Assembly: GCA_043816955.1 (NCBI GenBank)
Contig: JBDRHL010000102.1
Span: forward strand, 1-44,606
Reading direction: 5' to 3'
Length of the DNA: 44,606 bases
DNA from: JBDRHL01 sp043816955
Lineage (GTDB): Bacteria > Planctomycetota > Phycisphaerae > Sedimentisphaerales > CAYZTY01
Every line of letters begins with the position of its first letter. The stretch's first letter is position 1. The notes beneath the pieces were generated by a model that worked only from the letters and a program-made list of their open reading frames with translations, was not told where the DNA came from and did not search any database. Shown one piece after another: positions 1 through 6,150 of the stretch. The translations under genes were made by a program, and so were the position numbers.

Positions 1-104
1 ATTACAGTGATGATTTAGCTGTGGAGCGATGGTATAATGCCTGTCTTCAAGAGGAAGCTGAACAAAAAGCAAAGAAGTCACTTGGTGTATGGATAAAAAC
101 TTAA
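1..104 (+). CDS. 3' end of an unrecognised small protein (partial)
   Basis: An open frame enters from the left edge (codons in frame 3) and ends at the TAA at 102-104, leaving 33 visible residues. The tail is charged and helical in character (it contains EEAEQKAKKS) and ends GVWIKT. The start lies outside the window. The stop codon sits immediately before the first structured intergenic element. No family can be assigned from the tail alone. Confidence 0.6.
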   Translation, partial: YSDDLAVERWYNACLQEEAEQKAKKSLGVWIKT

Positions 105-106
105 CC

Positions 107-192
107 ATCGGCGGCAGCATCTGCGAGGGGCAGCATTATAAGTTATCACTTATCGTGCGCCACCGGAACTAATCCGGAGTGCTGCCGTCGAT
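107..192 (+). repeat. Structured intergenic element E1 (four-way junction leader)
   Basis: ATCGGCGGCAGC (107-118) pairs with GCTGCCGTCGAT (181-192) over 12 bp with one G-U. Inside are three further hairpins: CTGC/GCAG (121-124/130-133), ATAAGT/ACTTAT with a 4-base loop (138-143/148-153), and CCGGA/TCCGG (163-167/173-177). Together they fold as a closed four-way junction. The outer helix stops 4 bases before the TGAAAGGA ribosome binding site of the gene at 209. The same outer arms recur at 604-695, 1041-1052 and 1714-1725. It is not a tRNA: the outer stem is too long and there is no T-loop consensus. Confidence 0.75.
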
Positions 193-208
193 ATTTGAAA
201 GGAAAAAT

Positions 209-409
209 ATGAAAAAATGGCTAACTAAAGATGAAAAAGGATACCAAATACATTTACAGGACGAAAAACCAGATATAGATGGTCTGGGAGGGTTTTTTCT
301 GGCTGATATAAATATATCAGAAGAAGATTTCGATCTGTTAGAGACTGGTATTACTTTGAAACAAAATGACTGTGCGGAAATAGGCAAATTGAGAATAGAG
401 TTATTATAA
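209..409 (+). CDS. Small hypothetical protein, 66 aa
   Basis: The frame is open back to a GTG at 179 inside element E1, but ATG 209 is chosen because it is preceded by GAAAGGA at 197-203 with good spacing. The product begins MKKWLTKDEKGYQ and is rich in acidic residues, with predicted strand-loop-helix character. No membrane segment, signal peptide or metal motif is visible. It belongs to the run of small early genes whose leaders are structured repeats. Function unknown. Confidence 0.65.
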   Translation: MKKWLTKDEKGYQIHLQDEKPDIDGLGGFFLADINISEEDFDLLETGITLKQNDCAEIGKLRIELL

Positions 410-429
410 CCATATGAAAGGAAAAAGAA

Positions 430-588
430 ATGGATGAAGTCGAAAACAGATTGTGTGAGAGGTGCCAAGAACACATACACATTGAGTGTGAACGTTCTGA
501 AGGTGAACACGGCGAGGGTTATGTAGTTGAATATTTAGCGTGTTCATCTTGTGGTTGTCGCGAGTTATGGAGCAGCGGCTATGCGTGA
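430..588 (+). CDS. Small zinc-ribbon protein, 52 aa
   Basis: Starts at ATG 430 behind GAAAGGA (417-423) and ends at TGA 586-588. Residues include a CERC pair near position 9-12 and CSSCGC near 39-44, a layout of two Cys knuckles typical of a minimal zinc ribbon. Such proteins bind zinc and often DNA, RNA or a protein partner, but nothing here identifies the target. The gap to the gene before it is only 20 bases and looks like a collapsed version of the structured element seen elsewhere (AACCAT joined directly to ATGAAAGG). Confidence 0.6.
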   Translation: MDEVENRLCERCQEHIHIECERSEGEHGEGYVVEYLACSSCGCRELWSSGYA

Positions 589-603
589 AACGAGAATGTA
601 ATC

Positions 604-695
604 ATCGGTGGCAGGTAAGCGATAATGAGCGATGACATGACTAACAATATCGCAGCTAAAAAAAGCTGCGGCTTGTTATCCTGCCTGCCGTCGAT
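604..695 (+). repeat. Structured intergenic element E2
   Basis: ATCGGTGGCAGG (604-615) pairs with CCTGCCGTCGAT (684-695), 12 bp with two G-U pairs. Compared with E1 the innermost pair is swapped from C-G to G-C and another pair changes from C-G to U-G, so the helix is kept while the bases change. The interior differs from E1: CGCAGCT/AGCTGCG (651-657/664-670) with a six-A loop, extended by TAACA/TGTTA (642-646/674-678), with GATAATG/TGTTATC (621-627/674-680) as a competing pairing. TTTGAAAGGA and the ATG at 716 follow. Confidence 0.75.
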
Positions 696-715
696 ATTTG
701 AAAGGAAATAAGATC

Positions 716-1030
716 ATGAAAAAACCAATACCATTAGAAGCTATTTACCGAGAAATCCCTTTGGGAATAAAAGAGGGCGACGTGCTTAAAAACGGAAATC
801 AGTATATAATGATTATGCACGATAATTCGACAGACCAAACACTAATCGGCTATGTTTATTTAACAGGGGGAAATGCCGGACATTATTTCGGCCGCTATAA
901 ATATCACATGGACAAAAATAAATGTTATACACTAGAATCGATAAAAAAGCTCTTGGGAGATGCACTTGACTCTTGGGATTATATCGGCAACATCAATGAT
1001 ATCATGGAAAGTGCAATGCTCCCAATATGA
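716..1030 (+). CDS. Hypothetical protein, 104 aa
   Basis: A TTG at 698 is in frame, but ATG 716 is preferred because GAAAGGA (700-706) lies 9 bases upstream and directly follows element E2. The protein is soluble-looking and acidic near the C terminus, with a stretch GGNAGHYFGRYKYH in the middle and a C-terminal helix. I do not recognise a family. Context: third in the row of small genes, each with its own strong ribosome binding site. Confidence 0.65.
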   Translation: MKKPIPLEAIYREIPLGIKEGDVLKNGNQYIMIMHDNSTDQTLIGYVYLTGGNAGHYFGRYKYHMDKNKCYTLESIKKLLGDALDSWDYIGNINDIMESAMLPI

Positions 1031-1040
1031 GCTAAGAATC

Positions 1041-1052
1041 ATCGGCGGCAGG
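1041..1052 (+). repeat. Orphan 5' arm of the structured element family (E3)
   Basis: ATCGGCGGCAGG matches the 5' arms of E1 and E2 and follows a stop codon in the same way, but no complementary 3' arm is found close by. The next CCTGCCGTCGAT is at 1714-1725, beyond three genes, and would pair perfectly apart from one G-U. A weak local hairpin GTAGTA/TACTAC overlaps the start of the next gene. Either an element was split by inserted genes or one arm was lost. Confidence 0.5.
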
Positions 1053-1069
1053 CTGAGTAGTAATAAAAA

Positions 1070-1183
1070 ATGAAAGCTACTACAATAGAAATAATAGTGA
1101 TGATAATAGGTTGGGCGATATTTGTGATGCTAATACTCACGATGTTCGAATGTTTAGATGATGTTTTTTTGATGTTTATGTGA
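1070..1183 (+). CDS. Tiny single-span membrane protein, 37 aa
   Basis: ATG 1070 to TGA 1181-1183. After a short polar start (MKATTIE) the protein is one continuous hydrophobic stretch, about residues 8-25 (IIVMIIGWAIFVMLILT), then a short acidic patch and FLMFM. That is a classic single membrane span. The ribosome binding site is weak, and the start codon lies in a local hairpin. It could be a membrane-active early phage protein; no family assignment is possible. Confidence 0.45.
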   Translation: MKATTIEIIVMIIGWAIFVMLILTMFECLDDVFLMFM

Positions 1184-1195
1184 AAGGACAGAATT

Positions 1196-1525
1196 ATGCA
1201 AAATGATGATGGAACAATGAAATTAGTTACTATGAAACAATTTGAAGAAGCCCTAAAGTTGAGCCAGGAACATGCCAGAGTTATAAAAGAAGGTGACACT
1301 TTTATGGTCAGAGGGTGCCGCTTCGAGATTACTAATATCACGGATGTAGGATTTACAGCAAAAGGAATCCCGCCTGACCCTGCTAAGAATGTTGGTCAAA
1401 ATGAACCTTGTCCTTGTGGCTCAAATAAAAAGTATAAATTATGCTGTAGTAATAGAAATGTAGTAGAAAGATACTCAGAGAAACAAGTTGAGTTTGTGGC
1501 TAATTTTTTAGAGGGAAAGTGTTAA
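1196..1525 (+). CDS. SEC-C motif zinc-binding protein, 109 aa
   Basis: Residues 71-84 read PCPCGSNKKYKLCC, the SEC-C zinc motif (CPCGS...K..KLCC) first known from the C terminus of SecA and from many small uncharacterised proteins. The N-terminal 60 residues contain a small beta segment (DTFMVRGCRFEITNI). SEC-C motifs bind one zinc ion through C72, C74, C83 and C84 and commonly mediate protein or ribosome contacts. Starts at ATG 1196 behind GAAAGGA at 1182-1188. Likely a phage early protein acting on a host target, but the target is not visible. Confidence 0.8.
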   Translation: MQNDDGTMKLVTMKQFEEALKLSQEHARVIKEGDTFMVRGCRFEITNITDVGFTAKGIPPDPAKNVGQNEPCPCGSNKKYKLCCSNRNVVERYSEKQVEFVANFLEGKC

Positions 1526-1548
1526 GGAAATTGAAAGGAAATAATTAA

Positions 1549-1992
1549 ATGAGAGTAAAAGTAGCACAATTGGACGATAGAACATTTAATGTTTCTTTAG
1601 AAGAAGCATTGATGGAAAAATTAAGAGCAGTTGCAGAGGATTATGGTAATGAACTATCTGACATGATTGAGTATGTGCTTATCGTAGGCATCGAAGGCAT
1701 TGAAGATAGTTTTCCTGCCGTCGATACTTTAGAAAGGAAAAAAATGTGGTGGTTTAAAAAGAAGATTAAAAAACGTCCTCCTCAAGTTGTTGCTATGTGG
1801 GCATTATTCCAGATGTTATATGCTGGATTGATAAAAAATGTTGAAAAAGAATCAGCAGAAAAGGAAGAACGAACTGCTGCTTTATGCTCAGCTTTACAAG
1901 TAACAAGACATTATAGTGAATGGACAAAAGAGGATGATGTCTGGTTTTGGAGTAATCTAAAAAAGGATTGGAAAGATATACAAAAGAAGTGA
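1549..1992 (+). CDS. Ribbon-helix-helix-like protein fused in frame to a second small protein, 147 aa
   Basis: Residues 1-53 show a short strand (TFNVSL) followed by two helices (EEALMEKLRAVAEDYG, then ELSDMIEYVLIVGIEG), the layout of an MetJ/Arc-type ribbon-helix-helix DNA binder. Residues 54-65 (SFPAVDTLERKK) are translated from the 3' arm of the intergenic repeat (1714-1725) plus its AGAAAGGA ribosome binding site. A second methionine at 1744, correctly spaced from that site, begins a basic segment MWWFKKKIKKRPP. So this looks like two genes, with the second still able to start at 1744. First start: ATG 1549 behind TTGAAAGGA. Confidence 0.65.
   Translation: MRVKVAQLDDRTFNVSLEEALMEKLRAVAEDYGNELSDMIEYVLIVGIEGIEDSFPAVDTLERKKMWWFKKKIKKRPPQVVAMWALFQMLYAGLIKNVEKESAEKEERTAALCSALQVTRHYSEWTKEDDVWFWSNLKKDWKDIQKK
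1690..1725 (+). repeat. Degenerate copy of the structured element inside the coding frame
   Basis: ATCGAAGGCA (1690-1699) pairs with TGCCGTCGAT (1716-1725) in 9 of 10 positions around a 16-base loop, followed by a GAAAGGA ribosome binding site and ATG 1744. This has the position and 3' arm of the E family but no stop codon ahead of it, so translation runs through it. Confidence 0.55.
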
Positions 1993-1996
1993 GACT

Positions 1997-2141
1997 AACC
2001 ATCGGCGACGAGGCAGCGTCGGGTATAGGGAATAGGCGAAAAGATAATAATCAGCCATAACTATCTGTCGTAGGAACTTGGGCCTTATCAAGGCGTTATG
2101 GTGGAAGTGGAGCCGAGGTGGGGAATCTTGGCCCGATGGTT
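1997..2141 (+). repeat. Structured intergenic element E4
   Basis: AACCATCGG (1997-2005) pairs perfectly with CCGATGGTT (2133-2141) across 127 bases. Inner hairpins include GACG/CGTC (2007-2020 region) and GCCTT-ATC-AAGGC near 2080-2093. ATATGAAAGGAAAAAG and the ATG at 2161 follow. The 5' arm matches the AACCATCGGCGG that opens E1, while the 3' arm has changed in step with it (CCGATGG instead of CCGTCGAT), so pairing is preserved with a shifted register. Confidence 0.6.
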
Positions 2142-2160
2142 TATATGAAAGGAAAAAGAA

Positions 2161-3969
2161 ATGCAGAAACACGTTAAGAGTATGTTACGCACGATGGAAA
2201 ATTCGCTATGGCAGACAAACGAGGCTTATCTGGGCGAGGAATTAAGAGATAAACTCAAAGACGTGGAGCCTGCCGAAGTCAAGTGTAACGAACAACGAAT
2301 CAAAGATTCCATACTCTCCGACCTGAAGCTCGAGCGATGGGTTTATATCGTCTGCGGCGCAGCTAACGGTTGCTACGTGTCAGCACTGTTCGAGCATATT
2401 AGTAAGTATTCGGTGGTCATAGTATTTGAATGCCAGATGTCACATATCAAACAGGCAATGTCAAGGTATGATTTCAGCGAGCAACTTAAAGCCGGAAGGC
2501 TGATATTTATCACTGCTGCTGTCAAGAAAGAGATTTACGACAAGATACAAGCGGTGCAGGAGTTGCTCAATCGGTCGGTTTGCCAATGTCCGTTGGCGCC
2601 GTCGTATGACATCGACCAGTCGTATGAAACCGAGAATATGCTGTTGGACATTACAGAAATGCAGCGAGACAATCTTATCACGATGCTGATGCACTCAAAG
2701 TACACATTTCGTAACCTGATTGACAACCTGCCTGAGTACGTCAAGTCGGCTGGTGTGAACATGCTCAAGGACAGATTCAAGGGCAAGCCAGGCATTATGA
2801 TTAGCGCTGGGCCAAGTATTGATAAGCAATTAGAAGACTTATTACAAGTAAACATGGACACAACATCTGTTATGGTGTCGTGTTTAACTATGCTCAAACC
2901 TCTGATGGACGTGCCCGGTGAGTGTATTTCCCCTGACTTCGTGACTGCACTTGACTACCACGAAGTCTCTGCAAAGTTTTTGGATGGCCAGTCGTTGCCA
3001 TTTTCCGCTGTCTATGAACCCAAAGTCAACGGTGCGGTAGTGGCTAAGTCGGCAGAGCTTGGCGGTCAGTTCCTATTCCCCGCTGACGGCCTGTTAAACT
3101 TTTTATTAGGAGAATTCCCCGATGAGGTTCAAAGAAACGACAAAGACTATATGCCCTCTGGGTCCACTGTTGCGCATCTATCATTCGCGCTACTTGAATA
3201 TATGGGTTGCGATCCTATTATTATGGTGGGGCAGGATTTGGGTTTCACTGCGGATAAATACTACCCGGAATGTGTGCTCACTGCACATCCTTGGAAGAAA
3301 AAGGAACCTATTGTTATTGATCCGGTATCGCGTGCCTCGCGGTGGATCAAGCTCGCTGACGGCCAAACTATCTACCAGGACGCTCAAATGCACGGATACC
3401 TTGAGATCTTCGAGCGAATGTGGGACAGATGCACCGCCAGAGTAATCGATTGCACTGAGGGCGGATATCCTAAGCAAAACGTGGATGAGACCATACCGCT
3501 TGCCGAGGCCCTGAAAAAGTATTGCACCAAACCAATTGACGCTGATTTGTTTGAAATCAATCCTGAGAAATATAACAGCACACAGCTTGCAAAAGAACGG
3601 ATAATCAGCCGAATCAAAGAGGTTGAGGAATATCTCAGGGCGAACTCGGCAGCGATGGAAGTCTACGCCAAGGTCTCGGACGCCAAAGCCGCGGGTAAGC
3701 CAGAGCCAGAGGACACAAAAGCACAGGTATATCAGGCGTTTTGCCGGATGAAAGCATATCAGCAGGCTAAGATTCTGATTGAGTTATGGTCAGGAACAGC
3801 CCAGACGTTGCGGGTATGGTCCCAGAGTGATATTGTATTATCGGAACTCAAGGCCGAGGCTGAGTTTGATGCTCGCTGGGCCGAGGACTTGAATTACATG
3901 GAAATTATAGAGCGAGCAGGCGATGAGTTGTTAGAGTGCCTGAGGAAATGTCTAAGGAGATTAAAATGA
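2161..3969 (+). CDS. DUF115 / MptE-Maf-like protein, 602 aa
   Basis: The core resembles the DUF115 family, which includes archaeal MptE (6-hydroxymethylpterin diphosphokinase) and bacterial motility-associated Maf proteins implicated in transferring nonulosonic acids to flagellin. Visible hallmarks: a nucleotide-fold-like start VYIVCGAANG (61-70), KGKPGIMISAGPSID (207-221), PDFVTALDYHE (258-268), FPADG (306-310), SGSTVAHLSF (333-342) and GQDLGF (357-362). About 150 helical residues follow the core. Start ATG 2161 has GAAAGGA at 2146-2152 just after element E4. The family reading is fairly secure; the acceptor (virion, host surface glycan or protein) is unknown. The last base overlaps the next gene as ATGA, so the two are probably coupled. 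Confidence 0.75.
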   Translation: MQKHVKSMLRTMENSLWQTNEAYLGEELRDKLKDVEPAEVKCNEQRIKDSILSDLKLERWVYIVCGAANGCYVSALFEHISKYSVVIVFECQMSHIKQAMSRYDFSEQLKAGRLIFITAAVKKEIYDKIQAVQELLNRSVCQCPLAPSYDIDQSYETENMLLDITEMQRDNLITMLMHSKYTFRNLIDNLPEYVKSAGVNMLKDRFKGKPGIMISAGPSIDKQLEDLLQVNMDTTSVMVSCLTMLKPLMDVPGECISPDFVTALDYHEVSAKFLDGQSLPFSAVYEPKVNGAVVAKSAELGGQFLFPADGLLNFLLGEFPDEVQRNDKDYMPSGSTVAHLSFALLEYMGCDPIIMVGQDLGFTADKYYPECVLTAHPWKKKEPIVIDPVSRASRWIKLADGQTIYQDAQMHGYLEIFERMWDRCTARVIDCTEGGYPKQNVDETIPLAEALKKYCTKPIDADLFEINPEKYNSTQLAKERIISRIKEVEEYLRANSAAMEVYAKVSDAKAAGKPEPEDTKAQVYQAFCRMKAYQQAKILIELWSGTAQTLRVWSQSDIVLSELKAEAEFDARWAEDLNYMEIIERAGDELLECLRKCLRRLK

Positions 3970-4301
3970 CTGGACGCTCAAAGAAAACAGTACCCGTCAG
4001 ACTTTATATACGTGGCCAGTTTTTCAGGTCAGAAAACATAAGCGAGTGGAGCTACAAGTTCGGTTCGTTCAAGATACAGCTAATTGAGTGCGTCCATGAC
4101 AGACGCCGCGAGCAGTTCTTTAACTTCAAGATGGACAAATACGGCGATTTCGTCTGCAATGATCCGAATGCCGGTGTGCTGTTTCAAGATTCACTGTCTT
4201 TGCTACCGGTGCGCCAGCCACACAAGAAGAAACTACAGATTCCGGCTCACGATAAAATGATAGCAGAAATCGCACGGCTAAGGCTCAAATTCGGTTTTTA
4301 A
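3966..4301 (+). CDS. Hypothetical protein, 111 aa, coupled to the DUF115 gene
   Basis: In-frame starts exist at GTG 3936 and ATG 3948, but ATG 3966 is chosen because AAGGAG (3954-3959) is ideally spaced and the start overlaps the upstream stop as ATGA. The protein is basic at both ends, with a central aromatic, beta-like section (RLYIRGQFF, FKMDKYGDFVCND). No known family. The coupling suggests it works with or on the same pathway as the DUF115 protein. Its end overlaps the tail of the leftward recombinase gene by 17 bases. Confidence 0.65.
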   Translation: MTGRSKKTVPVRLYIRGQFFRSENISEWSYKFGSFKIQLIECVHDRRREQFFNFKMDKYGDFVCNDPNAGVLFQDSLSLLPVRQPHKKKLQIPAHDKMIAEIARLRLKFGF

Positions 4302-4896
4302 GTAACCTGCTCACCGTCTCCCTGCTCAGTAACACAACCTCGCAAATCTGCTTATATGTATGATTTGTGTCTCTCAAGTGGTATATAGTTTCGATTTTTG
4401 CATCAGTTACTCGCCGCCGTACTCCCTTTTTGGACCCCCCGATCTTCTTACCCTTTGCCCGTGCAGCCGCCTGACCAGCCAATACCCGCTCGCCTCTGAC
4501 CTCTGTTTCGAAAACCGCGAAAGATGACAGAACATTTATCATCAACCTGCCGGTAGGGGTACTCAAGTCGATATTTTCTTTTAAGCTAACCAGATTTGTA
4601 TTTTTAGCCTGCAATAACTCCACCAGTTTGCACATGCCAGATATATTGCGAGCTAAACGATCCAAACGCCAACATATAATGCGATCTACTATTCCAGAGC
4701 GAATCCATGTCTCAGCCTTGCGCCAACCAGGCCGCTCCATATTACGGCCCGTGCCAGTGTCCTCAAACCAAAGAACTTTCCCTAACGTTTCGGGGTCTTG
4801 AGCCGCAAGGTATCTCTCAATGTCCGGCTTCTGGCTGTCCGTTGACTGCTGGGATGTGCTTATTCTAATATAAACAATTGTCATCATTTTTTTCAT
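4285..4896 (-). CDS. Small serine recombinase (resolvase/invertase type), 203 aa
   Basis: Catalytic domain at the N terminus: YIRISTSQQS with nucleophile Ser13, WRLDRLARN with R77, D79, R80 and R83, the STPTGRLM segment (112-119) and the FETEVRGER long helix start. The C-terminal 40 residues form a helix-turn-helix (ICEVVLLSRETVSRLLK). Length is typical of resolvases and DNA invertases rather than large serine integrases. It cuts and rejoins DNA through a 5'-phosphoserine link. Start ATG 4894-4896 overlaps the HNH stop as ATGA, so the two are translationally coupled. No partner transposase is present; it may act in genome dimer resolution, inversion or mobility of the endonuclease cassette. 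Confidence 0.9.
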   Translation of the reverse strand: MKKMMTIVYIRISTSQQSTDSQKPDIERYLAAQDPETLGKVLWFEDTGTGRNMERPGWRKAETWIRSGIVDRIICWRLDRLARNISGMCKLVELLQAKNTNLVSLKENIDLSTPTGRLMINVLSSFAVFETEVRGERVLAGQAAARAKGKKIGGSKKGVRRRVTDAKIETIYHLRDTNHTYKQICEVVLLSRETVSRLLKNRI

Positions 4897-5408
4897 AGTT
4901 TATCCTTAAAATTAAGGTTAGCATACTCACCAAATAATTCTCTGGCTTTGTTATCGTATGCTTTTGCGGCTTCAATTTCTGAGACAAAGTAACCTAAATG
5001 AATCTGTTTGCCATTATATGCAATATGAGTCTTCCATTTCTTATCTCGTTTAAACCAATTAACACCTTTGTAAATTGAAGAACACTTTCTACCAGCATGT
5101 GTTTGGTATTTGCGACTATTTTGGTAGTTCTGTTGACGACTACAAATTCGCAAAACACATCGTCGGTTATCTAAGGTGTTATGATTCTTATGATCACACT
5201 GGCGATTATCACCTCTTTCCAGCCCTAAAATCTCACGGCCCATAGAAACAAGTGTTTGTTTTCCCTGCTCTATACTGACATTCCGCACAGCATAAAATGA
5301 TTGGGTACATGGGTCCCACAAAGCGTGCCATTTATATCTGTCAAGTTCGTCAAAATCACTATCATCGACTAAAGCTACCTGTCCTTGCGTAAGTTCTATT
5401 GTTTTCAT
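4893..5408 (-). CDS. HNH homing endonuclease with AP2 domain, 171 aa
   Basis: Two domains are visible. The HNH segment carries CDHKNHNTLDNRRCVLR (71-87), with D72-H73 and N81 in catalytic positions. The AP2-type DNA-binding domain spans about 113-167 (IYKGVNWFKRDKKWKTHI, then LGYFVSEIEAAKAYD). This arrangement is typical of free-standing phage homing endonucleases, which cut a target site and spread their own gene by repair. It lies in a leftward operon behind a strong promoter and a leader peptide, with GGAG 8 bases before ATG 5406-5408. It is followed by the coupled serine recombinase, an unusual pairing. Confidence 0.9.
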   Translation of the reverse strand: MKTIELTQGQVALVDDSDFDELDRYKWHALWDPCTQSFYAVRNVSIEQGKQTLVSMGREILGLERGDNRQCDHKNHNTLDNRRCVLRICSRQQNYQNSRKYQTHAGRKCSSIYKGVNWFKRDKKWKTHIAYNGKQIHLGYFVSEIEAAKAYDNKARELFGEYANLNFKDKL

Positions 5409-5497
5409 AGACTTAACTCCAAAAAGAAAGCCGCTCTGCTGGAGACAATAAGAATCCCAAGAGGAAGACTTGCCAACAGAAACGGCTTATTTTTCAT
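5405..5497 (-). CDS. Hydrophobic leader peptide, 30 aa, overlapping the HNH gene
   Basis: Reading leftward, ATG at 5495-5497 opens a 30-codon frame beginning MKNKPFLLASLPLGILIV and ending LELSL, whose TGA overlaps the HNH start as CTATGA. The product is a short basic start plus a hydrophobic run of about 13 residues, like a signal or single membrane span. The ribosome binding site is weak (GAGAG about 8 bases upstream). It sits inside an inverted repeat, so an attenuation or translational-coupling role is possible. It could also be an incidental frame. Confidence 0.4.
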   Translation of the reverse strand: MKNKPFLLASLPLGILIVSSRAAFFLELSL

Positions 5498-5523
5498 AAT
5501 AAATCTCTCAGAATCTTATTGTC
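5444..5523 (-). repeat. Leader inverted repeat before the HNH operon
   Basis: GACAATAAGA (5444-5453) and TCTTATTGTC (5514-5523) are perfect 10-base inverted arms 60 bases apart. Inner arms AAGCCG/CGGCTT (5428-5433/5483-5488) give a competing pairing. The outer arm starts within the first bases of the predicted transcript, so the leader RNA would fold as a long stem enclosing the leader-peptide start. Confidence 0.5.
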
Positions 5524-5530
5524 TATTAAC

Positions 5531-5558
5531 AGTATAACACATTTTCGGAGGTTGTCAA
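5531..5558 (-). promoter_or_regulatory. Sigma70-type promoter for the HNH-recombinase operon
   Basis: Read leftward: TTGACA (5553-5558), 16-base spacer, TATACT (5531-5536). Consensus -35 and a 5/6 -10 box. The predicted transcript begins near 5524 and covers the leader peptide, HNH and recombinase genes. The -35 context ATTTGACAA is shared with the promoters at 7032-7059 and 36913-36941. Confidence 0.75.
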
Positions 5559-5587
5559 ATGTTTCATGCTTGCTCACTTTCTCTGGC

Positions 5588-5782
5588 TTATGCGTACCAT
5601 TTTGGCACTTTGTTGTATGCCTTGATGAGTTCTGAGACAAGTTTTGATTTTGGCGATATTGTTTGCAGTGCTTCCGCTAATATATCGTCAGCAGAACAGT
5701 GCGCCACCTCTGGATCTGTCGAGTCTTTCAATTCTTTCAATTCCGTTATCATTCTCTTGAGTTCTTTTATGTTTATTCCCAT
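5588..5782 (-). CDS. Small helical hypothetical protein, 64 aa
   Basis: ATG 5780-5782 is preferred over the upstream in-frame TTG. The product is almost wholly helical and charged (INIKELKRMITELKELKDS, then DDILAEALQTISPKS) and ends WYA. The + strand frame on the opposite side is rejected because all neighbours here run leftward. An AGAAAG sequence lies about 11 bases before the start, rather far. Function unknown. Confidence 0.55.
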   Translation of the reverse strand: MGINIKELKRMITELKELKDSTDPEVAHCSADDILAEALQTISPKSKLVSELIKAYNKVPKWYA

Positions 5783-5800
5783 AATAACCAACTTTCTAAA

Positions 5801-6058
5801 TTAGTATTCCATTCGTCCCGTCTGCACGCACAATTTACCTTGCGCTTGCCACTCGTCCCAGTATGACCTCTCCAGACTCAACTTGTGCTGTCGCAACCTT
5901 TCAAGCTCAAGCTCGACAAGCTCGATTTCGTCTTTGATTTGCTCCAATTTGTCCATAATATCCTCACTTTCCGGCTCTTCAGCCTGTTCGTCTTTCGTCT
6001 CACATTGTCGCTCGCATTGGTCGCTGTAAGTGCAGCACCAGCAATACTTTGTTTCCAT
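5801..6058 (-). CDS. Cys-cluster coiled-coil protein, 85 aa
   Basis: The N terminus holds a Cys cluster (METKYCWCCTYSDQCERQC, residues 1-19) that could bind zinc or form a metal knuckle. Residues 38-70 are an unbroken heptad-like helix (LEQIKDEIELVELELERLRQ), a likely coiled coil. Start ATG 6056-6058 follows GGAAAGTAGG. It is one of several small leftward genes downstream of the promoter at 7032-7059. Function unknown; the layout suggests a small adaptor or inhibitor. Confidence 0.65.
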   Translation of the reverse strand: METKYCWCCTYSDQCERQCETKDEQAEEPESEDIMDKLEQIKDEIELVELELERLRQHKLSLERSYWDEWQAQGKLCVQTGRMEY

Positions 6059-6150
6059 TATAAACCTACTTTCCAGTCCGAAGGCCTGTCTAACTCATCA
6101 TTTCGCAGGGATGGCCGATGTCCCTGCTATGTTTTACGGCTGCGGTGGGC

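Noticed and set aside
107..192. Possible tRNA or integron attC site at element E1
   Set aside because: The four-way fold is suggestive, but the outer stem is 12 bp, there is no T-loop consensus and no CCA-type end. ACTTAAC before it fits an attC core by chance only; no matching GTT core follows and the other copies lack it.
4285..5408. IS607-type insertion sequence
   Set aside because: The recombinase has its helix-turn-helix at the C terminus, unlike IS607 TnpA, and there is no tnpB or visible element ends.
5559..5804. 81-codon + strand frame
   Set aside because: All neighbouring genes run leftward and the opposite frame has a normal helical composition.
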